Assembly: GCF_900167915.1 (NCBI RefSeq)
Contig: NZ_FUYM01000004.1
Span: 124,001 to 188,000, forward strand
Direction of reading: 5' to 3'
Origin: Rhizorhabdus histidinilytica
GTDB taxonomy: Bacteria > Pseudomonadota > Alphaproteobacteria > Sphingomonadales > Sphingomonadaceae
DNA length: 64,000 nt
Below the pieces are notes generated by a model. That model worked only from the letters and a program-made list of their open reading frames with translations. It was not told the DNA's origin and searched no databases. This document shows positions 37,522 through 46,363 of this stretch, piece after piece. A program made the position numbers and the translations under genes. Position 1 is the first letter of the stretch, and each line of letters starts with the position of its first letter.

Positions 37522-38248
37522 TTCACCGATAAGAACCCTTGTCGTCGACGATGAGCCGCTCGCGATCGAACGTCTCCAGATCCTGTGCGCGCGAGAGCCG
37601 ATGATCGATCTGGTCGGCACCGCCTCCGACGGCGAGGCTGCGCTGCGGCTGATCGAGGCGCTCCAGCCCGAGATGCTGCTGCTCGACATCGCCATGCCAG
37701 GTCTGGACGGCATTGGTGTCGCCAAGGCGATGGAGAAGGCCGCGCATCGCCCGGCGATCATCTTCTGCACAGCCTTCGACCAATATGCGGTGACGGCGTT
37801 CGACCTGTCGGCGACCGACTATCTGCTCAAGCCGGTCGCGCAGGACCGGCTGGCGCGCGCGGTCTCGCGCGTGGTCGAGCGGCGGCGCGAGCCGGCCGAC
37901 GAGCGGCCGGCATCCGAATATGCGCAGGAATTCTGGGTGCCGCACCGGTCGGAGATGATCCGGGTGGCAGCGCAGGACATCGACCGGATCGAGGCCGAGC
38001 GCGACTATATGCGCCTGCACCTGGGCCAGCGCAGCTTCCTGCTGCACCAGACGATCACCGAGCTCGAACGGCGGCTCGACCCCGCCAACTTCATCCGGCT
38101 GCACCGATCGACGATCGTCCGGCGCGACCGCATCGCCCGGCTGAGCCATGACGGCATGGGCGTCTGGCACGCCGTCCTGACCGACGAGGAACGCATCCGC
38201 ATCGGCCGGACCTACCTGCCCGCCGCCCGCGCCCTGATGGGGCGCTGA
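37511..38248 (+). CDS. LytTR-family response regulator
   Basis: The protein has 245 residues. The receiver domain has 'LVVDDEPLAIERLQ' and phospho-acceptor Asp59 in 'MLLLDIAMPGLDG', with 'YLLKPVAQDRL' bearing the conserved Lys. The LytTR DNA-binding domain shows 'IDRIEAERDYMRLH' and 'FIRLHRSTIVRRDRIARL'. The start overlaps the kinase reading frame by 11 bp. LytTR regulators often control surface polysaccharide, biofilm or lysis genes, but no target is identifiable here. Confidence 0.93.
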   Translation: MTSDSPIRTLVVDDEPLAIERLQILCAREPMIDLVGTASDGEAALRLIEALQPEMLLLDIAMPGLDGIGVAKAMEKAAHRPAIIFCTAFDQYAVTAFDLSATDYLLKPVAQDRLARAVSRVVERRREPADERPASEYAQEFWVPHRSEMIRVAAQDIDRIEAERDYMRLHLGQRSFLLHQTITELERRLDPANFIRLHRSTIVRRDRIARLSHDGMGVWHAVLTDEERIRIGRTYLPAARALMGR

Positions 38249-38260
38249 GCGGCATATTGG

Positions 38261-39301
38261 TCAAAGCGCGGCGAGGACCGCGTCGCCCATCTGGGTGGTG
38301 GTGAGCTTGCCGCCGAGGTCTAGCGTGCGCGCGCCATTTTCGAGCGCGGTGGCGACGGCGGCCTCGATCCGGTCGGCTTCGGCCGCGAGCCCGAGCGAAT
38401 AGCGCAGCATCATCGCCGCCGACAGGATCGTCGCGAGCGGATTGGCCTTGCCCTGTCCGGCGATGTCGGGCGCCGAGCCGTGGATTGGCTCGTACAGCCC
38501 CTTCTGGTTGGCGTCGAGCGAGGCCGAGGGCAGCATGCCGATCGACCCGGCGCACATCGACGCCTGGTCCGACAGGATGTCGCCGAACAGGTTGCCGGTG
38601 ACGATGACGTCGAACTGGCCGGGATTGCGGACGAGCTGCATCGCGGCGTTGTCGACATACATGTGGCTGAGCTCGATGTCGGGGAATTCGGCCGACACCT
38701 CGATTACCACGTCGCGCCAGAGCTGCGAGGTCTCCAGCACATTGGCCTTGTCGACCGAGCAGAGCTTGCCGCGCCGCGCGCGCGCCGTCTCGAAGCCGAC
38801 GCGGGCGATGCGGGCGACCTCGTCCTCGTCGTAGGACATGATGTCATAGCCTTCGCGACGGCCCGAGGCGGTCTTGCGCATACCCTTCTCGCCGAAATAG
38901 ACGTCGCCGTTGAGCTCGCGGATGATCACCATGTCGATCGCGCCGGCGACCTCGGGGCGGAGCGCGGAAGCGTCGGCCAGTTCCTTGAACAGCGTGGCCG
39001 GGCGGAGATTGGCGAACAGGCCCAGCTCCTTGCGGAGCCCGAGGATCGCCTGTTCGGGGCGCAGATGGCGTTCAAGCCGGTCGCAATCGGGATCGCCGAC
39101 CGCGCCGAACAGGATCGCCTTGGCGCGCTTCGCCAGGTCGAGCGTGGCGGGCGGCAGCGGATGGCCTTCGGCCTTATAGGCGGCCCCGCCGACCGGCGCC
39201 GTCTCGAAGCGGAGCTGGTCGGTGACGCGATCGAGCACGCGGACCGTCTCGGCAATGACTTCAGGACCGATGCCGTCCCCCGGCAGCAAGGCAATCAACA
39301 T
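38261..39301 (-). CDS. leuB: 3-isopropylmalate dehydrogenase
   Basis: The protein has 346 residues. '[20 protein letters not shown]' is the family start; '[18 protein letters not shown]' and '[20 protein letters not shown]' carry substrate-binding residues; '[20 protein letters not shown]'-type residues form the metal/NAD site. It catalyses the NAD-dependent oxidative decarboxylation in leucine biosynthesis. No other leu gene is adjacent. It is convergent with the LytTR regulator, 12 bp apart. Confidence 0.96.
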   Translation of the reverse strand: MLIALLPGDGIGPEVIAETVRVLDRVTDQLRFETAPVGGAAYKAEGHPLPPATLDLAKRAKAILFGAVGDPDCDRLERHLRPEQAILGLRKELGLFANLRPATLFKELADASALRPEVAGAIDMVIIRELNGDVYFGEKGMRKTASGRREGYDIMSYDEDEVARIARVGFETARARRGKLCSVDKANVLETSQLWRDVVIEVSAEFPDIELSHMYVDNAAMQLVRNPGQFDVIVTGNLFGDILSDQASMCAGSIGMLPSASLDANQKGLYEPIHGSAPDIAGQGKANPLATILSAAMMLRYSLGLAAEADRIEAAVATALENGARTLDLGGKLTTTQMGDAVLAAL

Positions 39302-39372
39302 GGCGAACCTTTCTCATGCAATCGTCGCCCGCCCCCTGCCCTGCCCTGCGCGCCCGCGCAATGCGTTTGTCG

Positions 39373-40104
39373 TCAAGCCAGCCTTCCGATCCGGTCGACC
39401 AGCCGCCGCCGCGCGTCGAGCGCATCGGCCCGCCGGTCGACGAGGATGTCGCGCGCCAGGAAATGGCCGGTCAGCCGCATCCCGTCGACAATGTCCGACC
39501 AGTCGCTGTCGGCCGAGGGATCGACCAGGAAGGCCGGCAGCGGCAGTAGCCGGGCTGCATAGGGCTCCCCCGCCGCCCGCGACACCGCCCCGCCGCTCTT
39601 CGGGCTGACGAAAGCGAGATCGTCGCGCGCCCCGGTCGCGGCGCAGGCTGACAGGTCGAGCGCATAGCCGAGGTCGGCCATCAGCATCAGTTCGTAGCGG
39701 ACCGCGGCCGCCGCCCAGCCCCGCGCCGATGGTGCATATTCGATCGCGGCCAGCACCGCTTCGAGCGCCTCGTAGAGCCGGCCGTGCGGCTGCCCCTCGG
39801 CCAGCGCGGCGGCGGTGAGGCTCGTCAGCCAGTCGATCGCCGCCGCCGCGAGCGGCTCGGCGAGCAAGCCGGCCCGGCTGTGCGACAACTCTACCGTCAG
39901 GCCCGGAAGCTGCTCGGCGGTCCGCGCCCGGAATTCGGCCTCGACCAGATTGCCGGGGACCAGCACCGGCCGCAGCCGCCGCGATCGGCCGCCGCGCACA
40001 TAGCCCGCGAGCAGGCCATTGTCGGGGGTGAGCGCACGGACGATCGCGCCGTGCTCCCCATGCGCGCGCATCGCGCAGATGATGGCGGTGGTGCGGACCT
40101 GCAT
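39373..40104 (-). CDS. recO: DNA repair protein RecO
   Basis: The protein has 243 residues from the ATG at 40104; a TTG at 40116 is an alternative. The N-terminal OB fold reads '[20 protein letters not shown]' and '[20 protein letters not shown]'. A helical C-terminal domain follows with '[20 protein letters not shown]'. Only one Cys remains of the zinc-finger positions of some homologues. RecO loads RecA on SSB-coated DNA together with RecR. It is a single gene between leuB and the deacetylase-like gene. Confidence 0.92.
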   Translation of the reverse strand: MQVRTTAIICAMRAHGEHGAIVRALTPDNGLLAGYVRGGRSRRLRPVLVPGNLVEAEFRARTAEQLPGLTVELSHSRAGLLAEPLAAAAIDWLTSLTAAALAEGQPHGRLYEALEAVLAAIEYAPSARGWAAAAVRYELMLMADLGYALDLSACAATGARDDLAFVSPKSGGAVSRAAGEPYAARLLPLPAFLVDPSADSDWSDIVDGMRLTGHFLARDILVDRRADALDARRRLVDRIGRLA

Positions 40105-40153
40105 GGCGGGGTTCAACCGTGGATCGGCGCCGTGCGCAAGCGTCGCCGGACCG

Positions 40154-41119
40154 TCAGGTGCCGCGCTCCTCGACCTGATCTGCCCAGAGCTGCTCGATCA
40201 GGCGGCCCATGCGGCGTAGCCCGGCCGGAGGCAGCGGCATCGACGGTCGGTCGAGCGGCAGGTCGCCCAGCTCGGTGAAGAAGGCGGTGGGAAAGCGTTT
40301 CCGTTCCTTCGACAGGAAGGCGCAGAGATCCTCGAAGCGCTTCACATGGACCTTGTTGGGGGCGGTGCCGGCGCGGTTGGCCAGCTCGCCGCTGCCGGTG
40401 ACGATGGTGACGATGGGCTGCCGCTGATCGGCGGCATGGAGGATCGCCGCCTTGATCTCGCCGAGCGACAGCGCGCAAATGCGCAGCGCGAGCGGGCCGC
40501 CGCTGGCGCCGATCACCGTCACCGGCACCTCAACCACGCCCTGATGCAGGACCGGCGCGATCTGTTCGCGCGGGAGGCTGATCGCGCTCGGCCAGGGATG
40601 ATGCTGGCCGTCATGGCTGCTGTCGAAGCGGAAGCCGAGATCGGCCAGCACGCGCAGGCTGTCGTCATCGGCGGCATGGTCGCCGGCGCGGAAGGCGATC
40701 GGATCGGGCGCCCCGGCCTCCATCAGCAGGTCGCGGGCGCGCCGGATCAGCTCGCGCTGGACGCCGCGATCATGACCGGTCAGATAGGGTTCGTCGCTCT
40801 CGCCGGCCCAGCACGGCTGGAGAAGGAGCTGTACCTCCTGCCCCGCTTCGAGGATCGGCTCGACCATGCGCCGGACCGAATCGATCCCGAAGCCGCAGGC
40901 GGGCATCGGATCGACGAAGAAACAGGCCTTCAGCGCATATTGGGCGAGGATGCGGAGCTGATAACGGACGCCGACCCCTGCCGCCTCATAGGATCGCTGG
41001 TAGGCGGCCTCCCAGCGCGCACCCTCCGGCCCTGGCGGCCAGGCGAGCGCGGTGTCGACGGTCAGCAGGACACGCGTCTCCGGCTCCGCCGATGCGGGGG
41101 AGATGGGGCTCGCGGCCAT
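40154..41119 (-). CDS. Polysaccharide-deacetylase-like protein
   Basis: The protein has 321 residues; its ATG overlaps the uvrC stop by one base. '[20 protein letters not shown]' begins the NodB-like barrel with an Asp where the catalytic base would lie. 'LLQPCWAG' and '[20 protein letters not shown]' resemble the R-X-G and later motifs. The usual metal ligand pair H-X3-H is not obvious, so enzymatic activity is doubtful. It may act on a cell-surface sugar or may be a degenerate member. Cotranscription with uvrC is likely from the overlap. Confidence 0.65.
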   Translation of the reverse strand: MAASPISPASAEPETRVLLTVDTALAWPPGPEGARWEAAYQRSYEAAGVGVRYQLRILAQYALKACFFVDPMPACGFGIDSVRRMVEPILEAGQEVQLLLQPCWAGESDEPYLTGHDRGVQRELIRRARDLLMEAGAPDPIAFRAGDHAADDDSLRVLADLGFRFDSSHDGQHHPWPSAISLPREQIAPVLHQGVVEVPVTVIGASGGPLALRICALSLGEIKAAILHAADQRQPIVTIVTGSGELANRAGTAPNKVHVKRFEDLCAFLSKERKRFPTAFFTELGDLPLDRPSMPLPPAGLRRMGRLIEQLWADQVEERGT

Positions 41120-43041
41120 CAGCCGCCCGCGTGGAAATGATCGTGGATCGCCCGCGCCATGGCGCGCGAAACACCGGGCGCGCGTTCGAGATCCTCGAGC
41201 GAGGCCGCGCGGACCGCGCGCGCCGTGCCGAAATGCATCAGCAGCGCCTTCTTGCGCGCCGGGCCGATGCCGGGAACGTCGTCGAGCGGGCTCTTGGTGA
41301 AATTGGCAGCCCGCTTGGTGCGATGCGCGCCGATCGCGAAGCGGTGCGCCTCGTCGCGCAGCCGCTGGAGATGGAAGAGCAGCGGCGAATTGGGCGGCAA
41401 CATCGCCTCCCGCCCGCCGGGCAGGTGGAAATGCTCGCGCCCCGCATTGCGGTCGGGGCCCTTGGAGATGCCGACGACGGGAACGTCCTGCACGCCCATT
41501 TCCTCCAGCACCTCGCACACCGCACCGAGCTGTCCCTTGCCGCCGTCGATCAGCAGCAGGTCGGGCCATTCGCCGCTGCGCCGTTCAGGGTCCTCCTTCT
41601 CGAGCCGCGCGAAGCGGCGTTCGAGCACCTCGCGCATCATCGCGAAATCATCGCCGGGGGCGGTTTCGGGCCGCTTGATGTTGAACTTGCGATAGCTGCC
41701 CTTGCGGAACCCCTCCGGCCCCGCGACGATCATCGCGCCGACCATATTGGTGCCCATGATGTGGCTGTTGTCGTAGACCTCGATCCGGTCGGGCGGCCCC
41801 TCCAACTCGAACAGGTCGGCCATCTCCTGGAAGATGCGGCCCTGGGTAGTGGATTCGGCGAGCCGGCGGTCGAGCGCCTCGCGGGCGTTGCGGCGCGCCT
41901 GCTCCATCAACTTGCGCTGCTCGCCGCGTTGGGGAACCTTGATCTGCACCTTGCGGCCGGCGCGTTCGCCGAGCGCCTGCGCGAGCAGCTCGGCCTCGGC
42001 AGGCTCGCCGCCGACGAGGACGAGGCGCGGCGGCGGCACCTCCTCGTAGAACTGCATCAGGAAGCTGGCGAGCACCTCCGGCTCGGGCACGTCGGCGGTG
42101 TGTGCGGGGAAGAAGGCGCGGTGACCCCAATTCTGGCCGCCGCGGATGAAGAAGGCCTGGATGCAGACGGTGCCCGCCTTGCAATCGAGCGCAAAGACGT
42201 CGGCGTCGGCGACGCCTTCCGCGTTGATCGCCTGGCTGCCCTGAATGAAGGTCAGCGCGCGCAGCCGGTCGCGATAGACGGCGGCGAGCTCGTAATCCAT
42301 CGCCTCGGCGGCGGCGCTCATCGCCTCGCCCAGCTTCTTCTGCACCTGGGTCGACTTGCCGGTGAGGAAGGCCTTGGAGTCGTCGACCAGTTCGGCATAG
42401 TCGGCCTCGTCGATCCGGCCGACGCAGGGCGCCGAGCAGCGCTTGATCTGGTAGAGCAGGCAGGGCCGGTCGCGATTGGCGAAGAAGCTGTCCGTGCAGG
42501 AGCGCAGCAGGAACAGCTTCTGCAACGCGTTGAGCGTCCGCGTCACCGATCCGGCGCTGGCGAAGGGGCCGAAATACTGCCCCTTGGCGCGCCGCGCGCC
42601 GCGATGCTTCTGGATGCGCGGAAAGGCGTGGTCCTCGCGCAGCAGGATGAAGGGGAAGCTTTTGTCGTCGCGCAGCAGGACGTTGTAGGGCGGGCGATAA
42701 CGCTTGATGAGCTGCGCCTCGAGCAGCAGCGCCTCAGCCTCGCTGTTGGTGGTGACGATCGTCATCGACCGGGTCTGCGCGACCATGCGGCTGAGCCGCT
42801 TCGGCAGGCGCGCCACCTGGGTATAGTTGGAGACGCGGTTCTTGAGCGCACGCGCCTTGCCGACATAGAGGACGTCGCCGCGCGCATCCTGCATCCGGTA
42901 GACGCCGGGCCGCGCCGGCAGGGTCTTCAGCACGTTGCGGATCGCGGCGACGCCGGCCTCCAGATCGGGCGCGTCGGTGCCGCGCACCGTATAGACGCTC
43001 TTCTCCTCGTTGAACCGGTCGTTCTGGATCGTATCGCTCAC
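41119..43041 (-). CDS. uvrC: UvrABC system protein C
   Basis: The protein has 640 residues. The GIY-YIG nuclease domain is at about 35-130 ('RPGVYRMQDARGDVLYVGKA', 'LKNRVSNYTQ'). A Cys cluster follows ('CLLYQIKRCSAPCVGRIDEA'), then the UVR domain and the RNase H-like endonuclease domain with 'EVYDNSHIMGTNMVGAMIV' and 'PDLLLIDGGKGQLGAV' (catalytic Asp residues). Tandem helix-hairpin-helix motifs close the protein ('DVPGIGPARKKALLMHFG'). It makes the dual incisions of nucleotide excision repair. Confidence 0.98.
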   Translation of the reverse strand: MSDTIQNDRFNEEKSVYTVRGTDAPDLEAGVAAIRNVLKTLPARPGVYRMQDARGDVLYVGKARALKNRVSNYTQVARLPKRLSRMVAQTRSMTIVTTNSEAEALLLEAQLIKRYRPPYNVLLRDDKSFPFILLREDHAFPRIQKHRGARRAKGQYFGPFASAGSVTRTLNALQKLFLLRSCTDSFFANRDRPCLLYQIKRCSAPCVGRIDEADYAELVDDSKAFLTGKSTQVQKKLGEAMSAAAEAMDYELAAVYRDRLRALTFIQGSQAINAEGVADADVFALDCKAGTVCIQAFFIRGGQNWGHRAFFPAHTADVPEPEVLASFLMQFYEEVPPPRLVLVGGEPAEAELLAQALGERAGRKVQIKVPQRGEQRKLMEQARRNAREALDRRLAESTTQGRIFQEMADLFELEGPPDRIEVYDNSHIMGTNMVGAMIVAGPEGFRKGSYRKFNIKRPETAPGDDFAMMREVLERRFARLEKEDPERRSGEWPDLLLIDGGKGQLGAVCEVLEEMGVQDVPVVGISKGPDRNAGREHFHLPGGREAMLPPNSPLLFHLQRLRDEAHRFAIGAHRTKRAANFTKSPLDDVPGIGPARKKALLMHFGTARAVRAASLEDLERAPGVSRAMARAIHDHFHAGG

Positions 43042-43112
43042 CGGGATGATCTAGGATGGGACAAGGGCCGTCGCAACGCCGCGCGAACGCTTATCCCCAT
43101 CAACGACGCCGA

Positions 43113-43376
43113 TCAGGCGGGCAGCAAGCCCATCACCGCATCGGGCCGGCTGATCCCCGCCGCGAGCAGCAGCAGCAACGCGATGGCACCCCGCACCGCG
43201 CCCGAGGGCGCGATCGCCGCGAGCGGCCCGTCGGGACGGTTCCACAGCAGCGGCAGCGCCAACAGGCCCGACAGCAGCATAGCCCAGACGAGCATGTCCG
43301 GCAGGGCGTTGCCCAGGTGCGCGCGCACCCCGCCCAGCAGCATCAGCCATGCCCAGATCCAGCCGATCGCACCCAT
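43113..43376 (-). CDS. Small hydrophobic membrane protein (87 aa)
   Basis: From the ATG at 43376 the product has three hydrophobic helices: 'MGAIGWIWAWLMLLGGV', 'MLVWAMLLSGLLALPLLW' and 'AIALLLLLAAGISR'. There is no strong ribosome site and several overlapping frames are open, so the start is uncertain. No family was recognised. It lies between uvrC and the MarR gene on the same strand. Confidence 0.5.
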   Translation of the reverse strand: MGAIGWIWAWLMLLGGVRAHLGNALPDMLVWAMLLSGLLALPLLWNRPDGPLAAIAPSGAVRGAIALLLLLAAGISRPDAVMGLLPA

Positions 43377-43432
43377 GATCGGCGCTTTAGCCGGCGCGGG
43401 TGTCGAAATCGTAAATGGCGCCGCGATGGGGA

Positions 43433-43873
43433 TCAGACGATCGTGCCGAGATCGTGCCGCAGCCGATCGACGTCGACGCCGACCATCGACCGTTCGACCG
43501 CCGCATGGGTATCGCGCCAGATCGGCACCGCCTCGGCCAGCAGCGCCTCCCCTTCCGGGGTGAGCAGGATGTTGCGGCCACGGCGATCGGCCGGATCGAC
43601 GGCGGTTGTCGCCAGCCCCCGCCGTTCGAGCGGCTTGAGCGCCGCCGTGAGCGTGGTCCGGTCCATGCCGAGCAGTTCGGCGACGACGCCGATGGTCGGC
43701 GCCTTCGGCCGGTTGAGCGACATCAGCAGCGAGAATTGCTGGTTGGTCAGGCCGACCGGGCGCAATGCCTCGTCGAACCGCCGCGCCAGCACCCGCGCCG
43801 CACGCTGGGCATGGAGGCACAGGCAATGATCGCGAACGTGAAGGGTGGTGTCGAACGGGACCGGCTTTGACAT
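43433..43873 (-). CDS. MarR-family regulator, possibly redox-sensing
   Basis: The protein has 146 residues. A Cys pair (Cys17 and Cys19 in 'VRDHCLCLHAQRAARV') lies in the N-terminal dimerisation helix. The winged helix reads 'TIGVVAELLGMDRTTLTAAL' with wing 'DPADRRGRNILLTPEGE'. This Cys-bearing N-terminus is common in a subgroup of MarR proteins divergent from redox or detoxification genes. It is divergent from a DUF899 thioredoxin-fold gene across a perfect palindrome. Redox control is an inference. Confidence 0.9.
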   Translation of the reverse strand: MSKPVPFDTTLHVRDHCLCLHAQRAARVLARRFDEALRPVGLTNQQFSLLMSLNRPKAPTIGVVAELLGMDRTTLTAALKPLERRGLATTAVDPADRRGRNILLTPEGEALLAEAVPIWRDTHAAVERSMVGVDVDRLRHDLGTIV

Positions 43874-43882
43874 GAAATCACT

Positions 43883-43898
43883 ATGTTGATATCAACAT
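43883..43898. promoter_or_regulatory. Perfect 16-bp palindrome, MarR operator candidate
   Basis: ATGTTGATATCAACAT is fully self-complementary and lies 10 bp upstream of the MarR start codon and 40 bp before the DUF899 gene. The gap is only 65 bp, so a bound repressor could block both promoters. The length matches known MarR dimer sites. Confidence 0.75.
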
Positions 43899-43938
43899 TA
43901 TAAATCAAGATAATCTGTAGGAACGAGGAGGTCGTACC

Positions 43939-44679
43939 ATGGTCGATCATGCCGTCGTATCGCGCGAGGAATGGCTGCGCGCCCGCCGCGTGCTGCTGGC
44001 CAAGGAGCGGGAGGCGACCCATCTGCGCGACGCGGTGAACGCGGCGCGGCTCGCTCTGCCCTGGGTCCGGGTCGACAAGAACTACAGGTTCGACACGCCG
44101 GACGGCGAGCGCAGCCTGGCAGATCTGTTCGACGGCCGGTCGCAGCTCATCGTCTACCATTTCATGCTGGGGCCGGGCTGGAAGGCGGGCTGCCTCGGTT
44201 GCTCCTTCCTCGCCGATCATTTCGACGGCGCCCTGCCCCACCTCAACCATCACGACGTGACGCTGGTCGCGGTGTCGCGCGGCTCGCTCGCGTCGATCGA
44301 GGCCTATCGGCAGCGGATGGGGTGGCACTTCCCCTGGGTGTCGTCGGCGGGCAGCGACTTCAACTTCGACTATGGGGTGTCCTTCTCCGACGAGCAGCTC
44401 GACAGCGGGCAGGTCGAGTATAATTACGAAGCGCTCAAGGTCGGCGAGCGCGGCGGCGACCATGAGGAATCGCCGGGGCTCAGCGCCTTCTTCAAGGACG
44501 AGGACGGTACCGTCTACCATAGCTATTCGAGCTATGCCCGCGGCTTCGAGGAGCTGATCGGGACGCTGATGATCCTCGACCGCGCGCCCAAGGGCCGCAA
44601 CGAAAATGGCACGATGAGCTTCGTGCGGCGCCACGACGAGTATGAAGATACGCCCAAGGCAGCCTGCTGCGCCCATTGA
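43939..44679 (+). CDS. DUF899 thioredoxin-fold protein
   Basis: The protein has 246 residues. 'FMLGPGWKAGCLGCSFLADH' carries the CXXC-type pair Cys85/Cys88. 'VTLVAVSRGSLASIEAYRQR' and 'GWHFPWVSSAGSDFNFDYGV' are typical DUF899 segments, and the C-terminus ends in Cys-Cys. DUF899 proteins resemble thioredoxins and peroxiredoxins in fold; their reaction is not known. An AGGAGG-like site precedes the ATG. Control by the divergent MarR gene is likely from the shared palindrome. Confidence 0.9.
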   Translation: MVDHAVVSREEWLRARRVLLAKEREATHLRDAVNAARLALPWVRVDKNYRFDTPDGERSLADLFDGRSQLIVYHFMLGPGWKAGCLGCSFLADHFDGALPHLNHHDVTLVAVSRGSLASIEAYRQRMGWHFPWVSSAGSDFNFDYGVSFSDEQLDSGQVEYNYEALKVGERGGDHEESPGLSAFFKDEDGTVYHSYSSYARGFEELIGTLMILDRAPKGRNENGTMSFVRRHDEYEDTPKAACCAH

Positions 44680-44727
44680 GAGTCGGGATATTCGGCTGCG
44701 ATCGCCGCCACCGCTTTCCCATCCGCC

Positions 44728-44819
44728 CGTCATTCCCGCGAAAGCGGGAATCCATTGAGGGCGGTCGGCAAGAGCCGATGCGCTTCGTGACCGTGGATTC
44801 CCGCCTTCGCGGGAATGGC
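44728..44819. repeat. Extragenic repeat with CGTCATTCCCGCG ends
   Basis: The element opens CGTCATTCCCGCG, followed by AAAGCGGGAATCC, giving an internal hairpin. It closes with GGATTCCCGCC, TTCGCGGGAATGGCG, giving a second hairpin that mirrors the first. The two ends are inverted copies of each other with one mismatch. This is a widespread class of proteobacterial extragenic palindromes. It sits between the DUF899 gene and the atp operon terminator. Confidence 0.7.
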
Positions 44820-44853
44820 GAAGGGGGGCGTGCTTCGAACCCCGGCCAAACAG

Positions 44854-44885
44854 AAAAGGCCCGCCGATCGCTCGGCGGGCCTTTT
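44854..44885 (-). terminator. Rho-independent terminator of the atp operon
   Basis: AAAAGGCCCGCCGA pairs with TCGGCGGGCCTTTT around a four-base loop (TCGC). The U tract follows on either strand, so it works in both directions and ends the ATP synthase operon 20 bp beyond atpF. Confidence 0.9.
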
Positions 44886-44904
44886 CGTTGTCCGGTCGGA
44901 CCGC

Positions 44905-45522
44905 TTAGAAGCGGGCGTTCCCCAAGGCGTCGATGGCGCCGTCGATCAGGGCCTTGTCCGCCTTGGCGTTGTTGCGCTCGGCGATCAGGGCGCCGGCTGC
45001 GGCAGCGGCGGCGCTCGCCGCCTTGGCGCGGACCTCGGCGACCGCACCGCGTTCGGCGGCGGCGATCTTGTCCTCGGCCATCTTGCCGCGACGCTCGATC
45101 AGCGCGGTCGCGTCGACACGCGCCTGACTGACGATCGCCTCGGCCTCGGACCGGGCATGCGCCAGCATCTCTTCGGCTTCCTTGGCGGCGGCTTTCGCCT
45201 TCGCCTCATATTCGGCCTTGAGCTTCTCGGCATCGGCGCGGAGCGCCGCGGCCTCGTCGAGATTCGCGCGGATCGAGGCGATCTTCTTGTCGAGCGACGC
45301 GCCGATGACCGACGGCACCTTCTTCCAGAGCAGGAGAAGGATGACGATGACCATCGCCAGCGACACCCAGGCCGTGGCCGTCATGCCGAGCGCAGTCGGA
45401 TCGACGTGATGTTCCTCGGTGCCCGCGGCGGCGTGGCCGGCGCTGACATTCTCGGGCAGGCCCTCAAGCGAGGCGGCGTCGGCGAGGTTGTCGGCGACCA
45501 GGGTGGAGGCGTTTACAGACAT
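44905..45522 (-). CDS. atpF: ATP synthase F0 subunit b
   Basis: The protein has 205 residues, with its start at 45522. A polar N-terminal extension of about 45 residues precedes one membrane helix ('GMTATAWVSLAMVIVILLLL'). A long charged coiled coil follows. It forms half of the peripheral stalk together with b'. The extension resembles those of other alphaproteobacterial b subunits. It is the last gene of the F0 operon. Confidence 0.92.
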   Translation of the reverse strand: MSVNASTLVADNLADAASLEGLPENVSAGHAAAGTEEHHVDPTALGMTATAWVSLAMVIVILLLLWKKVPSVIGASLDKKIASIRANLDEAAALRADAEKLKAEYEAKAKAAAKEAEEMLAHARSEAEAIVSQARVDATALIERRGKMAEDKIAAAERGAVAEVRAKAASAAAAAAGALIAERNNAKADKALIDGAIDALGNARF

Positions 45523-45535
45523 TCGACGTCTCCGT

Positions 45536-46027
45536 TCAGGCGGCCAGCGCGGCCTTGACCGCGCCTTCGGCGGCGGCCTTGTCGACCTCGATGCCCGAAA
45601 CCTTGGCGACGATCTCCTGCGCGGCCTCGGCGGCCACATTCTCGATCTCGGCCAGTGCCTTGGCCTGCGCCGCCTTCAGCGCCGCATCGGCCTCGGCCGC
45701 CTTGGCGGCAAGCGCCTCGTCGGCCGCCTTGACGCGCTTCTCCGCCTCGGCGGTCGCCGCCGACTTGGCATCCTGCGTCGCCTTCAGCGCGGCAGCGCGG
45801 GCTTCCTCGATCCGGGCCCGATAGGCCGCTTCGGTCTCGTCAGCCGCACCGCGAGCAGCCTCGGCGGCGGCGAGATCGGAGGCGATCTTCTGGTCGCGCG
45901 CGTCGACGGTGGCTTCGATCTTCGGCAGCATCCCCTTCCCGATCACGAAATAGATCAGGCCGAAGACGATCAGCAGCCAGAAGATCTGCGAAGCGTAGGT
46001 CGCGGCGATCTGGGCGATCTGAGGCAT
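45536..46027 (-). CDS. atpF': ATP synthase F0 subunit b'
   Basis: The protein has 163 residues. One membrane helix ('ASQIFWLLIVFGLIYFVIG') with the usual 'GMLPKIEATVDARDQKIASD' leads into an Ala/Glu/Lys coiled coil. Separate b and b' genes occur in alphaproteobacteria and cyanobacteria. It lies between atpE and atpF. Confidence 0.93.
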   Translation of the reverse strand: MPQIAQIAATYASQIFWLLIVFGLIYFVIGKGMLPKIEATVDARDQKIASDLAAAEAARGAADETEAAYRARIEEARAAALKATQDAKSAATAEAEKRVKAADEALAAKAAEADAALKAAQAKALAEIENVAAEAAQEIVAKVSGIEVDKAAAEGAVKAALAA

Positions 46028-46089
46028 CGATACTTCCTGTTGTCGTTGCAGTCCGGGGGGCCGGCGCGAACCGGCCCCTCAACCAACTG

Positions 46090-46317
46090 TTAGGCGACGA
46101 ACAGCAGGATCATCGCGACGACGAACGCCAGCAGGCCGAGAAGCTCGGCGGCGGCGAAGCCGATGAAGAGGCGGCCCTGCTGGCCGTCGGCAGCGGCCGG
46201 GTTGCGCAGCGCGGACTCGAGGAACGAGCCGAACACGTTGCCCACGCCCAGCGCGGCCATGCCCACGCCGATGGCTGCCAGACCGGCACCGATCAGCTTT
46301 GCGGCTTCTGCGTCCAT
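46090..46317 (-). CDS. atpE: ATP synthase F0 subunit c
   Basis: The protein has 75 residues forming a two-helix hairpin. 'GVGMAALGVGNVFGSFLESA' is the glycine-rich first helix. The polar loop 'RNPAA' and the ion-binding carboxylate Glu58 in 'GFAAAELLGLLAFVV' are in place. It forms the rotor ring. Glu58 without the neighbouring Gln/Ser set of sodium enzymes suggests proton coupling. Confidence 0.97.
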   Translation of the reverse strand: MDAEAAKLIGAGLAAIGVGMAALGVGNVFGSFLESALRNPAAADGQQGRLFIGFAAAELLGLLAFVVAMILLFVA

Positions 46318-46363
46318 GATAAACTCCTTAGCGTTGAACAGGTTGATGTTGTTGCAGTGAAAC

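Noticed and set aside
35935-37770. 611-aa open frame on the minus strand
   Set aside because: It is antisense to the LytS-type kinase and mirrors its low-complexity coil and proline rod.
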